The notes: generated by a model not told the origin, from the letters alone. Shown: positions 1 through 8,777, counted from the first letter of the stretch. The stretch is DNA of 40,843 bases from Desulfobacterales bacterium (GCA_022360815.1 JAKSCC010000143.1:1-40843); one strand, 5' to 3'. Made by a program: numbers and translations.

Positions 1-2
1 GC

Positions 3-371
3 TTTATCCCCACCTGGAATTGGCCCGCTTTTCTCTTTGGGGTGATCTGGCTCATCTACCGGAAAATGTATGCTTTTGCCATTCTCTCCTTTCTCGTTTC
101 CGCTCTTTTTTCAGTTGTTCCTTACGGCGTTTTCATCCTGGCAATTGTTTTCGGTGTAACGGCAAACTTTCTCTATTTTCTCCACGTCCGCCTCAAAGTA
201 AGGGCCATCATTGATGCCAGTGACAAAATAGACCCGCAGCAGGCCATGGATACCTTTGGAGGTGTCAACTCCATTGCCAAGGTCGTTTTGATCTTTCTTA
301 TCTTCCTCACCATCCTCGCCTTTGCAGGGGCCCAGTTCATCAGCGTCAATACCCTCACGCCCACGCCGTGA
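3..371 (+). CDS. DUF2628-like small integral membrane protein (5' end outside window)
   Basis: The reading frame is open to the left edge, so this is the C-terminal part of a longer gene. The first visible residues include a W-N-W-P-A-F-x-F-G run followed by I-Y-R-K-M-Y, which is the signature I associate with DUF2628 inner-membrane proteins. Two hydrophobic stretches follow (about positions 69-170), then a short polar segment and one last membrane helix near the C terminus (about 280-345). A GTG at 42 could start a shorter protein, but the family signature continues upstream of it, so I read it as internal. The function of the family is unknown. Family assignment is from memory of the motif only. 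Confidence 0.6.
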   Translation, partial: FIPTWNWPAFLFGVIWLIYRKMYAFAILSFLVSALFSVVPYGVFILAIVFGVTANFLYFLHVRLKVRAIIDASDKIDPQQAMDTFGGVNSIAKVVLIFLIFLTILAFAGAQFISVNTLTPTP

Positions 372-553
372 CGCCTACAAAAACGCATGCAAATGAAAAA
401 GCGCCGGGTTGCCCATACCAAATGGCAATGTGGCTCTTTTCAACCTGCCGGGCACTTTTAGGCAAAGGATCAACACCCCAAGAATTTAAAAGCACCCTTA
501 AGAAAACTCACACCGGGGCTTCTTCATGCAATGAAAAAATAAGAAAAAGGGTG

Positions 554-823
554 TCACCAGATTTCAAATCCATCCTGAGAACCATCATACGACTCCTGAA
601 CCTGGATTACATCCTCCACCTCAGCCATGGCTGGCCCTTTATGACACCAGGCGACCAGCCCATCCACAGCAACGTCTGTCCCCTCCAGAAGCGCCTCCAC
701 CGTACCGTCTGAGACATTTCTCACCCAGCCGCTCACCCCAAGGCGCTGCGCCTCCAAACGGGTATGATATCGAAAAGCGACACCCTGAACCCTTCCGCTG
801 ATCTTCAGCCTGACACATTTCAT
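554..823 (-). CDS. acyP: Acylphosphatase
   Basis: Small cytosolic enzyme of about 89 residues, the normal length for the family, which hydrolyses acyl phosphates such as acetyl or carbamoyl phosphate. The N-terminal half has the signature GRVQGVAFR, whose Arg binds phosphate, and then GWVRN, whose Asn is the second catalytic residue. The frame extends upstream to 880, but the Met at 823 is preceded by AAGGAG at good spacing and starts exactly where the family starts. It lies just downstream of the thioesterase gene on the same strand, 53 bases apart, so the two may be co-transcribed. Confidence 0.9.
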   Translation of the reverse strand: MKCVRLKISGRVQGVAFRYHTRLEAQRLGVSGWVRNVSDGTVEALLEGTDVAVDGLVAWCHKGPAMAEVEDVIQVQESYDGSQDGFEIW

Positions 824-876
824 TGTAAGTTGCTCCTTGCTTTCTTGCCTTTTAAGGGTGAGCTCCAATGAAACCA

Positions 877-1299
877 TCAATAGTTTAAAACAGTGGCCGT
901 CATGCGAACCACAGAGACCATCTTACCCTCCTGGTCGGTAATGCGAACATCCCACACATGGCTTCTTCTGCCCACATGAAGGGGGCGGCACACCCCGTAA
1001 ACATATCCTTCTCTGGCGCTTCGAATATGGCTGGCACTGATCTCGGTTCCCACCACCCTATGGGTCGCAAGATCCACACACATGGACGAGGCGATGCTGG
1101 CCAACGACTCTCCCAACGCGCAGGTGGCTCCGCCATGGAGAATCCCTGCAGGCTGACGGGTTCGATCATCCACCGGCATTCTGCCTTTTAGCCAGTCTTC
1201 CCCAATGGCCAGAAGCTCAATGCCGATATGCTTTAACATACCCACCTCCACCAAAGGCTTTACATCTTCCAACCTCATCGGCCCTATCCAGATCTGCAT
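877..1299 (-). CDS. Hotdog-fold acyl-CoA thioesterase (MenI/YdiI-PaaI type)
   Basis: Predicted acyl-CoA thioesterase of about 140 residues. The order of motifs follows E. coli YdiI (MenI, 1,4-dihydroxy-2-naphthoyl-CoA hydrolase): LKGRMPVD, then QPAGILHGGA with the catalytic Glu a few residues later in GES, then VVGTEI, and CRPLHVGRRSHVW near the end. These are the conserved parts of the hotdog helix and the CoA site. Start chosen at the ATG at 1299, preceded by a G-rich stretch and matching the YdiI N terminus; an in-frame GTG at 1320 would add seven residues. No other menaquinone gene is in view, so the physiological substrate is open; a general proofreading thioesterase is equally possible. 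Confidence 0.85.
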   Translation of the reverse strand: MQIWIGPMRLEDVKPLVEVGMLKHIGIELLAIGEDWLKGRMPVDDRTRQPAGILHGGATCALGESLASIASSMCVDLATHRVVGTEISASHIRSAREGYVYGVCRPLHVGRRSHVWDVRITDQEGKMVSVVRMTATVLNY

Positions 1300-1367
1300 T
1301 CGTCCCCCCGTCTCATCCACTGATAGTCATGATTCACAACCCCATTTTGCAACCCGAGGCAAATCCC

Positions 1368-1396
1368 TTGACACCCTTTATGCGATTGGTCATAAA
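1368..1396 (+). promoter_or_regulatory. Candidate sigma-70 promoter for cmoAB
   Basis: A perfect TTGACA box at 1368 is followed after 17 bases by CATAAA, which matches the -10 consensus at four of six positions. It lies in the gap between the divergent thioesterase and cmoA genes and would give a leader of roughly 140 bases before cmoA. Sequence match only. Confidence 0.4.
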
Positions 1397-1546
1397 GGAC
1401 ACTCTTTAATTGTGATATATTTTCTGCACATACAAAAAAGAGGACAGAGAAACGAGCCCTCTTTATCAATATTTTTCGCTGAATCCACAACACGTTATCA
1501 TGAATCGATTCGGCATTTTTATCAACCATCATTCCCATGTGATGTC

Positions 1547-2296
1547 ATGAGCCAGGATACCATTTACTCCAAAAAGCTTCCCAAAGTTAAGCCCTTTGAA
1601 TTCAATAAAAATGTGGCCGGCGTGTTTGACGATATGATCCATCGCTCTGTGCCACTCTACCGAGAAACCGTAAAAAGGCAGGCGCAACTGGCAGCTGCTT
1701 TTTACAAAGAGCAGACCGCCATTATCGACCTGGGCTGCTCCAACGGCAATTTCGGCATGCGCCTTCTGGGCGAAATGGGGCGGCGCCCTTTGCGTATGGT
1801 GGCTGTAGACAATTCAGGCCCCATGCTTGAAATCTACCAGAGCCGCCTGGACAATCACCCAGCAGGCGATCAGATTGAACTGGTGGAGGCAAGCCTTCAG
1901 GATATCCCTTTGGAGACCGCCTCGGTGGTGGTGCTCAATCTCACCCTGCAGTTTCTTCCGGTGGCAGAAAGAGACGCTCTGATCGCCCGCATCCACGACG
2001 CCCTTGTTCCCGGGGGCATCTTGCTCATCACCGAAAAGGTGATCCACAAAGAGAAGGTCCTCTCAAATCTTCAGCAAGAGTTTTACTGGAAATTCAAAGG
2101 CGAAAACGGGTACTCCAATCTGGAGATCAGCCAAAAACGGGACGCCCTTGAAAATGTCCTGATCCCAGAGACCGTTGAGACCCATGTAGAACGTTTTTCC
2201 AAAGCGGGATTTTCCAAGGTGGATATCTGGCAGAAATGGTTCAACTTCACCAGTTTTATCTGCATGAAAGACGCCGACGCAAAGGATATCAAATAG
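1547..2296 (+). CDS. cmoA: Carboxy-S-adenosyl-L-methionine synthase CmoA
   Basis: Rossmann-fold enzyme of 249 residues (E. coli 247) that converts SAM and prephenate to carboxy-SAM, the donor used by CmoB. The N terminus with KPFEFNKNVAGVFDDMIHRS matches CmoA, followed by the SAM-binding loop IDLGCSNGNFG, then the VAVDNS acidic strand and the NLTLQF strand. The C-terminal half keeps ENGYSNLEISQKRDALENVL, typical of CmoA. The open frame begins near 1205 but only the ATG at 1547 starts where the family starts. cmoB begins 3 bases after the stop, so the two are translationally linked. Confidence 0.95.
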   Translation: MSQDTIYSKKLPKVKPFEFNKNVAGVFDDMIHRSVPLYRETVKRQAQLAAAFYKEQTAIIDLGCSNGNFGMRLLGEMGRRPLRMVAVDNSGPMLEIYQSRLDNHPAGDQIELVEASLQDIPLETASVVVLNLTLQFLPVAERDALIARIHDALVPGGILLITEKVIHKEKVLSNLQQEFYWKFKGENGYSNLEISQKRDALENVLIPETVETHVERFSKAGFSKVDIWQKWFNFTSFICMKDADAKDIK

Positions 2297-2299
2297 ACC

Positions 2300-3271
2300 A
2301 TGGAAAATCTTTTTCACGAGCTCTCCCGACTCAAACTCGACCATGTAAAACCCGAGCTATCAGCCCTTATCGAAAAGAAAATGGCCCTTGTAAACCGGGA
2401 TTTTGGAAACGAGAAACGATTCCGCGACATTGTGAACTGCCTTCCAGAGATCCACGGATCAGACATCGACATCATCTCTCGAAGGGTCTCGGTGCTTCCC
2501 GGAGAAAACCATACCCCAGAAGAGATCAACACCCTTTTTGAGGCATTAAAAGAGCTTCGCCCCTGGCGAAAAGGGCCCTACGGCCTTTTTGGCATCGACA
2601 TCGATACCGAGTGGAACTCTGACATCAAGTGGGATCGCCTTGCTCCGCACATTGCCCCCCTGAAAGGGCGAAGGGTGCTCGATATCGGCTGCAGCTCGGG
2701 CTACTACATGTTCCGCATGGCCGCAGGCGAGCCCGAAATGGTGCTGGGTATCGATCCTCAGATCCTCTTCTACTTCCAGTACCAGACCCTGCAGACATAC
2801 CTTCAGATCCCGGGGATCTACCATCTTCCCGCCAAAATGGAGGAGATGCCCGCCATCGACGATTACTTTGACACGGTCTTCTGCATGGGAGTGATCTACC
2901 ACCGCAAATCGCCCATGGACACCCTTGCTGAAATTCGTCAGACCATGCGCAATGGTGGCGAACTGGTGATGGAGACCCTGATTCTTGAGGGCGAAGAAGA
3001 GACAGCCCTCTTCCCTGAAGATCGCTACGCCAAAATGCGCAACGTCTTTTTTATTCCAACGATTCCCTGCCTTGCCAACTGGCTGAAGCGGGCCGGGTTT
3101 ACCAACATTCGCTGCGTCAACGTCTCGCCCACCACCCAGGAAGAGCAGCGCAAAACCGAGTGGGTCACCACCGAATCGCTGGAGATGTTTTTAGACCCCG
3201 ACGACCCATCAAAAACCGTTGAGGGGTATCCCGCACCGGTGCGTGCCGTCGTTTTGGCAGATGCAGGATAA
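2300..3271 (+). CDS. cmoB: tRNA U34 carboxymethyltransferase CmoB
   Basis: Protein of 323 residues, the same length as E. coli CmoB. It transfers the carboxymethyl group from carboxy-SAM to 5-hydroxyuridine at tRNA position 34, giving cmo5U, which widens wobble decoding. The middle has RPWRKGPYGLFGIDIDTEW, a CmoB hallmark, then the methyltransferase loop VLDIGCSSGYYMFRM, the GIDP acidic turn, and FCMGVIYHRKSP. The C terminus carries TTEWV-like residues and SLEMFLDP. It directly follows cmoA, its biochemical partner, in one operon. Start ATG at 2300 agrees with the family. Confidence 0.96.
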   Translation: MENLFHELSRLKLDHVKPELSALIEKKMALVNRDFGNEKRFRDIVNCLPEIHGSDIDIISRRVSVLPGENHTPEEINTLFEALKELRPWRKGPYGLFGIDIDTEWNSDIKWDRLAPHIAPLKGRRVLDIGCSSGYYMFRMAAGEPEMVLGIDPQILFYFQYQTLQTYLQIPGIYHLPAKMEEMPAIDDYFDTVFCMGVIYHRKSPMDTLAEIRQTMRNGGELVMETLILEGEEETALFPEDRYAKMRNVFFIPTIPCLANWLKRAGFTNIRCVNVSPTTQEEQRKTEWVTTESLEMFLDPDDPSKTVEGYPAPVRAVVLADAG

Positions 3272-3311
3272 TTCTATTCACAGTCACTCACAGCCACGCA
3301 GGAGAAAACCC

Positions 3312-3845
3312 ATGGCCACTGCAGAAAAACGAGAGGAAACCGTTCAAAGCCTATCTGAAAACCTGGCATCCTTTGCCGTGGACAGAGACGATATCAAACA
3401 GCTTTTGAAAACCCTTCCCGAAGATGAGACCATCAAGCCGGTGACTGTGGAGTATGAGCTTCAAATCCTAAAAATTATCGCCGCTGGCTGGGCCATCAAC
3501 GTTCACATGGACGGTCTGGCTGAAAAAGATGCGGTGGCCGAAACCTTCTGGCTCATTGTTCGGGAGTTCTCCAAAAATCTTTCGGAGACCCTTCACCTCA
3601 CCACAGGGGCTCAGGTGGACTACTTCGAAACCCTTAAAACACGCATGAACGACTACCTTGCCGCCGTAGAAGCCGTTGGAAAAGGTGAGCCGACCCAGGC
3701 GGTTGGCCCTCAGTTTGCCATCCTTTGCGGATGCCCGGACAACCCCTTTGTCACCTTAAATGGTGCCCGTATTTTTCACCTCACCACCACAGCCGTTCAA
3801 GAGTATGTGGCCTCGGTGAGTATTACCCGCGAAACCCTCCACTGA
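3312..3845 (+). CDS. Uncharacterised protein (177 aa)
   Basis: Not recognised. Predicted soluble, mostly helical and acidic protein with no signal peptide or membrane segment. The N terminal 60 residues look like a small helical bundle; a CGCPDNP stretch lies near residue 140. The frame extends upstream into cmoB, but the ATG at 3312 has GGAG ten bases upstream, so I take it as the start. It lies 40 bases after cmoB on the same strand and 12 bases before another small unknown gene, so all may be in one transcript. No link to tRNA modification can be claimed from sequence. Confidence 0.65.
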   Translation: MATAEKREETVQSLSENLASFAVDRDDIKQLLKTLPEDETIKPVTVEYELQILKIIAAGWAINVHMDGLAEKDAVAETFWLIVREFSKNLSETLHLTTGAQVDYFETLKTRMNDYLAAVEAVGKGEPTQAVGPQFAILCGCPDNPFVTLNGARIFHLTTTAVQEYVASVSITRETLH

Positions 3846-3857
3846 AACCGAGGTCCC

Positions 3858-4118
3858 ATGTACGCCAAAGATCTGGATCACCTTCTTGAGCTGATCAAAA
3901 CAAACCCTGAGACGGCCCCTTCCTCTTTTCTGGAAGACAGCTCTTACGCCTCACATCTCTACGACCACTGCGATTTAAGACGCCTGAAATCGTCCATGCA
4001 GGGCGACCCGGATCCCGAAGCCATGGAGAGCTGGGGGCTTACTTCTGGCACTTGGAGGGAACAAGTGGCCATGGCTTTGGAAGCTGTCACCGAGGCAAAG
4101 CGGCGGGGTTTACCATAA
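3858..4118 (+). CDS. Uncharacterised small protein (86 aa)
   Basis: Not recognised. Short, soluble and polar, with a helical N-terminal part (DLDHLLELI) and a C-terminal helix rich in Ala, Lys and Arg. It starts 12 bases after the preceding unknown gene and is in the same direction, with a purine-rich segment (CCGAGG) upstream of the ATG. The coding call rests on gene spacing and the absence of a better frame; it could be spurious. Confidence 0.5.
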   Translation: MYAKDLDHLLELIKTNPETAPSSFLEDSSYASHLYDHCDLRRLKSSMQGDPDPEAMESWGLTSGTWREQVAMALEAVTEAKRRGLP

Positions 4119-4197
4119 AACCCTCTGGAAACCCTTGACCTGCGAAGCAAGGTTTGAGAAGGTCCCCCAGGTTCAAAGTTTAAATGAGGAAGGGAAG

Positions 4198-5133
4198 ATG
4201 AAATCCATGAGTCAAAAAATCGGAGCCTATTTTGTTGCCATGGCCGCCATGATGTGGGGGTTTGATGCGGTGGTGCTCACTCCGCGCCTCTACAACCTCA
4301 ACGTGGTCTATGTGGTCTTTGTGCTCCACGCCCTTCCCTTTCTTGTGATGCAGCCCATCCTTTTTAAAGAGTACACCTGGATCAAACGCATGCGGCCCCA
4401 CGACATCACCTATCTCTTTCTGGTGGCGCTTTTTGGAGGGGCCTTGGGCACCATTGCCATTGTCAAGGCTCTTTTTCTGGTGGAGTTCAAGCACCTCACC
4501 GTGGTGGCCCTTCTCCAAAAGCTTCAGCCTGTTTTTGCCCTTGTTCTGGCGCGTGTTGTCCTCAAAGAACGCTTAAGCTCCAGCTTTCTTCTCTGGAGCT
4601 GTATCGCCATTGCAGGAGGCTATTTTCTCACCTTTCAGCTTCATCCACCGACGCTGGTGCACAACGGAAAAATGCTTCCCGCGGCTCTTCTGGCCCTGGT
4701 CGCCGCCTTCTCTTTTGGCAGCGCCACGGTTTTCGGCAAGCGCATCTTAAACCTTCTCCCCTTTCAAACCGCCCTCTTCTTTCGCTACGGCCTCACCACC
4801 CTCATCATGCTGGCCATTGTGATTCCAACAGGAGCCATCTCCCAGGTTTCAATCACCACATCCACCAACTGGATTTTCTTCTGCATCATCGGCCTCACCA
4901 CCGGAAGCGGTGCCATTTTGCTCTACTACTACGGGCTCCGCCATATCACCGCAGGGGTCGGTACCATCTGTGAACTTCTCTTCCCCATCTCAAGCATCGT
5001 TTTTGACTATATTTTCAATGGTCATATTCTCTCTCCCATCCAATGGATAAGTGCTGTGGTCATGCTTTTTGCCATCTGGCGCATTGGAAATGCACCCACG
5101 CGTCCTCAAAAAGCACCTGCAACCCCTTGCTGA
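4198..5133 (+). CDS. EamA-family drug/metabolite transporter (DMT superfamily)
   Basis: Inner-membrane transporter of 311 residues with about ten hydrophobic segments arranged as two EamA repeats, the usual size and layout for the DMT superfamily. The first repeat starts with YFVAMAAMMWGFDAV and has the long loop and helix ending in FKHLTVVALLQKLQPVF; the second begins around AALLALVAAFSFGSATVFGK. Substrate is unknown; members export amino acids, metabolites or drugs. The frame opens at 4135, but the ATG at 4198 follows a GAGGAAGGG Shine-Dalgarno region and begins at the first membrane helix. It has its own gap on each side and may be a single-gene unit. Confidence 0.85.
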   Translation: MKSMSQKIGAYFVAMAAMMWGFDAVVLTPRLYNLNVVYVVFVLHALPFLVMQPILFKEYTWIKRMRPHDITYLFLVALFGGALGTIAIVKALFLVEFKHLTVVALLQKLQPVFALVLARVVLKERLSSSFLLWSCIAIAGGYFLTFQLHPPTLVHNGKMLPAALLALVAAFSFGSATVFGKRILNLLPFQTALFFRYGLTTLIMLAIVIPTGAISQVSITTSTNWIFFCIIGLTTGSGAILLYYYGLRHITAGVGTICELLFPISSIVFDYIFNGHILSPIQWISAVVMLFAIWRIGNAPTRPQKAPATPC

Positions 5134-5432
5134 TTTTCCTTTCAAAGCACCTTAATTTACTGATTCAGTTTTAACACCTGTCAACCGATATACTTAAGGT
5201 ATACAGGATTCCTGAATGTCGTCAAAAGGCTACCACTAAAAGAGAGTTCCCATGCAACACGCCTCTCTTACATAGGCAGCAGCGCAAGTAAAGCGTCCTG
5301 TTTTTGCACCATGCGTCAGACGATATAAGCCCAGGATCCAGTAACCTGGCCACTCAGAATCTGCCTCTTCCATGAGGCCATGTGAGCCACACGTCCCCGC
5401 AACGATTCTGATGTAAAGGAGTATGTTCGCAG
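5134..5432 (+). promoter_or_regulatory. Intergenic leader upstream of the chemoreceptor gene; possible structured RNA
   Basis: About 300 bases without a gene. An inverted repeat (TATAC, 5-base loop, GTATA) lies near 5189-5203 and could be an operator. Between 5239 and 5366 there are several short complementary arms: AAGAGAG with CTCTCTT (about 5240-5269), AGGCAG with CTGCCT (5274-5279 and 5361-5366), GCGCA with TGCGT, and CCAGG with CCTGG (5331-5345). The last two fall inside the AGGCAG/CTGCCT pair, giving a possible three-way junction. It does not match the cyclic-di-GMP or other riboswitch consensus I know. A ribosome site AAGGAG lies at about 5416-5421. Confidence 0.3.
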
Positions 5433-8263
5433 ATGTTAAAAGCAATGAAACTGGGTCCCAAACTTATCTCTATTTTTCTTCTTGTCGGCATTATTCCCCT
5501 TTTGGCAGTCACCTGGCTCGTGATGAGTAAAACCGATCAAGCCCTTTCCAGCCAGGCCTTTGACCAGCTCACAAGCCTTCGTGCATTGAAAAAAAACCAG
5601 GTACAAGCTTACTATCAGGAGAAGCAGAATCACTTAAAAAACCTCCTCGATATGGTGGAAGCCAACCACCAAAGTGCCTTTACCAAACTCGACAGCATTC
5701 AAGAGCTTAAAAAAACCTGGATCGAGTCCTACTTTGAAGATGTGAGAAAAGATATTCGAAGCCTGGTTGCCAGCAATGATATATCCCGTGCCCTTGATAG
5801 TATAAAAGAGTATGAACAGACTCAAAAGACAATGAAAATCTTCCTGTCGACACCCAGGCCTATGACGCCCTTCACTGGCGTTTTTCTCCTCCCCTTGCCG
5901 TCTTTGTAAACACACGCGGTTACGACGACCTTTTTATCATTGATGCACAAACCAGTCGCATTCTCTTTACTGTGGCAAAACGCGAAGATCTGGGTACCAA
6001 CATCCACAACAGCGATCTTAAAAACCAGGGCATTGGACGAGTCTACGAAAAGGTCATGGCATCCAACTGGATGGCTGTTGAGGATTTTTCGCCATACACG
6101 CCCGCATCCGGGGAGCAGATGGCCTTTATCGCGGCTCCCATCACCAACAACCTTGGCGAAATCATCGGTGTCGTGGCCCTTCGCATCTCCCATTACGAAA
6201 TCAACGACGTTGTCCAGCTCCAAAGTGGCATGGGACTGACCGGAGAAACCTATATTGTGGGGCGAACAGATACCCAAACCGCTTTTCGAAGCGATCTGGT
6301 CACCATGGGTGACGGCAATTTCGTGGTTGGCCACAAAACCAACCCCCTCCCCTACATTGAAAAAGCGTTAAACGGTGAAAGCGAACGACAGGTCTATACA
6401 GACAGCACAGGCACCCTCGTCATGGTGGCTGCCGACCCGCTGGATATTGAAGGGTTTAACTGGGCCTGTATTTCCAAAGTCAACCTCAAGGAGGCCATCA
6501 CCCCCCAGACAGAGGAGGGAGAGCCCGATTTCTACCAAAGGTTCAAAGAAGAGAACAGCTACGAGGACCTCTTTCTCATTCACCCCAAAGGAGACATCTT
6601 CTACACCGTCGCCCAGGAGGCAGACTTCAACACCAACATTCTCACGGGTCCCTTCAAGGAGAGCAATCTCTCTTCTCTGGTTCAAAACGTCATGAAAACC
6701 CAAACCTTTGCCATGAGCGACTTTGCACCTTACTCCCCAAGTGGTGGAAACCCTGCGGCCTTTATTGCCCAACCGGTCATGCAAAATGATGAGGTGATGC
6801 TTGTGGTCGCCCTTCAGCTCTCAACCCAGCGCATCAACGCCATCATGCAGCAAAAAGAAGGCCTTGGCGTAACCGGCGAAACCTACCTGGTGGGCCCCGA
6901 TCATCTCATGCGCTCAGACGCCCGCAACGACACCAAAAACAGAAGCGTTTCAGCCTCTTTTGCCAACCCCGAGTCAGGATCTGTCAAAACTCTGGCGACC
7001 CTTGGCGCTTTAAAAGGAGAAGAAGAGACCCGCATCATCCAAGACTACAACGGCAACACCGTGCTTTCCGCCTGGCCCCCCCTGCATCTTGGGGACACCA
7101 CCTGGGCCCTTATCGCAGAAATGGATGAATTCGAAGCCCTGTCGGCCGTCACCACCATGAGACATCTTGCCCTTCTCACTATTTTTGTAGCGGTGGGCAT
7201 CATCATTCTCTTGGGAAGCTTTCTGGCCCGCTCCATTTCAAAACCGGTGATTGAGGCGGCAGATTACGCCGAAACCCTTGCCAAAGGCGATTTCAGTGCC
7301 AAACTTCACATCAAACGCTTCGACGAGCTCGGAAGTTTAATTAAAGGTCTCAACAGCACCTCCCACTCCTTAAAAGAGATGATAGGAGATGTGGTGGATG
7401 GCGTCCGGGTTCTTCGAACCACGGCCGAATCTCTGGCTGAAATCTCCGATGAAACCACACGGTATGCAGAAGCCACCAATACCAAATCCTCTGCAGTGGC
7501 CAGTGCGGCCGAAAAGCTCAGCGCCAGCCTCAATCAGGTGGCAGCAGCCATGGAGCAGTCAGCCGCCAATATCGACTCGGTGGCCACGGCCACCGAGCAG
7601 CTCAACAGCACCATCGGAGAGGTGGCCCAACGCTCGGAAGACGCCCGCACAACCTCAGATGAGGCCGTGGAGAAAGCAAAAACTTCCTCCAGCCGAATCG
7701 AAGCCCTGGCCCATGCCGCCGACAACATCAACCAGGTAACCGACGTCATTGCCGAAATCTCCCAACAGATCAACCTTCTGGCACTCAACGCCACCATTGA
7801 GGCGGCCCGGGCAGGAGAAGCGGGAAAGGGATTTTCTGTGGTGGCAAACGAAATCAAAGAGCTGGCGGCCCAAACCGCCGATGCCACCAAAAAAATCAAA
7901 GAGCGCATTGACGAAGTTCAAACCTCATCGACCGCAACCATCTCTGAAATTAAAGGGATCACCACCGTCATCAAAACCATCCACGAAACCGTGGGCTCCA
8001 TTGCCACCGCCATTGAAGAGCAATCCGTCGCAACGGCGGAAATATCTCAAAACATCAACCAGGCTGCCAGGGGTGTGGCCGAGGTCAGTGACGGCATCTC
8101 GGGCTCTTCACACGCCGCCGGTGACATCACTCGAGAGATCGCCGATGTCCACGAGGCAGCGGTCAGCATCAACGATGCCAGTCAGCGCACTCGAAATGGT
8201 GTCAACGAACTGGAGGATCTCACAGAAAAACTCACGGCCATGGCCAACATGTTTAACGTGTAA
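5433..8263 (+). pseudogene. Methyl-accepting chemotaxis protein with tandem Cache-like sensor modules; single-base frameshift
   Basis: Transmembrane chemoreceptor, about 943 residues if repaired. An N-terminal membrane helix is followed by a long periplasmic sensor, a second helix (about 7163-7225), a HAMP segment and a cytoplasmic signalling hairpin whose tip has [20 protein letters not shown] (about 7765-7820). The sensor contains two similar modules, each with a T-V-A start, an F-x-P-Y-(T/S)-P segment and a GxTGETYxVG motif (about 6235 and 6868). Translation from 5433 runs in one frame to a stop at 5907, while the rest continues in the -1 frame from about 5816. The shift is best placed at the four-A run 5824-5827, where one extra A would restore the protein. 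Real mutation or assembly error cannot be told apart here. Confidence 0.85.
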
Positions 8264-8297
8264 TATATTAAAATTACGCTTCTTTCATCCCCCTAAA

Positions 8298-8346
8298 CCG
8301 GTGCTTTCACGGCAAATCACGTGAAGGCACCGGTACGTCTTTTAAA
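8298..8346 (+). terminator. Intrinsic terminator downstream of the chemoreceptor gene
   Basis: Arms at 8298-8312 and 8321-8335 are complementary over 15 positions with one G-T pair and an 8-base loop. They are followed by ACGTCTTTT, a short T run. It lies 35 bases after the stop codon. Confidence 0.6.
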
Positions 8347-8611
8347 GCGATGATCGCAGACGCACCATGGCTCTTTTGAGAGTCTCATTTCAAAAAATTC
8401 CTTTAGCGGTTACAGCCCCCTAAAAAACCTTACTTTACACTTTCAAAACTACGGGTTACCCCAGAAAATCCATAAAAAAACCCTCTTCAATTTCAAGGAA
8501 AAATGATCACGTTTTTTCATCCTGAACCATCTGAAAAAACACCATTTTAGCTACCCCATCCCCCTTACATTTTAAGAGAGATACGTCTCAATTTGTGGCA
8601 TTCAAAAAAGA
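8347..8611. other. Gene-free stretch upstream of the purine operon
   Basis: About 265 bases, A+T-richer than the flanking genes, with several short A runs and C runs. I see no coding frame, repeat or clear structure. Together with the promoter and leader that follow it makes up the 430-base gap before the first purine gene. Confidence 0.5.
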
Positions 8612-8639
8612 TTGAAATTATCTCCATATGGTTTAATAT
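8612..8639 (+). promoter_or_regulatory. Candidate sigma-70 promoter of the purine salvage operon
   Basis: TTGAAA at 8612 is followed after 16 bases by TAATAT at 8634. A start just downstream would give a leader of about 130 bases that contains the structured element at 8700-8755. Weak consensus match, supported by position. Confidence 0.35.
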
Positions 8640-8699
8640 AGCCCCTCATTCAGAATACAGCTTCTACTGCATGTGTTTGTAATCTTTCATAAATTCGTC

Positions 8700-8755
8700 G
8701 AGATATGTGTTGCAGGACGGGAAACCTGATTTGCCAGATATGGACGGCCTATCTC
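8700..8755 (+). promoter_or_regulatory. Structured leader with mutually exclusive pairings, possible regulatory RNA
   Basis: The segment TATCTC at 8750-8755 can pair with GAGATA at 8700-8705, closing a small three-way junction that holds CAGG/CCTG (8713-8716 and 8725-8728) and a GCC/GGC hairpin. It can instead pair locally, AGATA 8736-8740 with TATCT 8750-8754, forming a hairpin with an ACGG loop at 8744-8747. Only one of the two can form at a time. The element ends 12 bases before the AGGAGG ribosome site of the first purine gene, so a switch controlling translation is plausible. It does not match the purine riboswitch core. Short arms can arise by chance. Confidence 0.3.
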
Positions 8756-8777
8756 ATAACTATTTATAGGAGGATTT

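Noticed and set aside
1205-1546. Longer cmoA starting at 1205
   Set aside because: The added residues do not resemble CmoA and overlap the divergent thioesterase gene; the ATG at 1547 gives the family length.
5270-5370. Cyclic-di-GMP (GEMM) riboswitch before the chemoreceptor
   Set aside because: The conserved core and tetraloop/receptor of that motif are not seen.
5816-5840. Programmed -1 ribosomal frameshift in the chemoreceptor gene
   Set aside because: The local sequence (ACT CAA AAG) is not an X-XXY-YYZ slippery heptamer, and the two products would not make sense as a regulated pair.
8713-8749. Guanidine-II (mini-ykkC) riboswitch from two ACGG words
   Set aside because: Only one ACGG (8744-8747) sits in a proper tetraloop; the other (8717-8720) is part of a larger loop, and the downstream genes are not guanidine-related.
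8690-8760. Purine (guanine/adenine) riboswitch in front of the deaminase operon
   Set aside because: The three-way shape is similar, but the conserved junction sequences and the loop pair of the purine riboswitch are not present.
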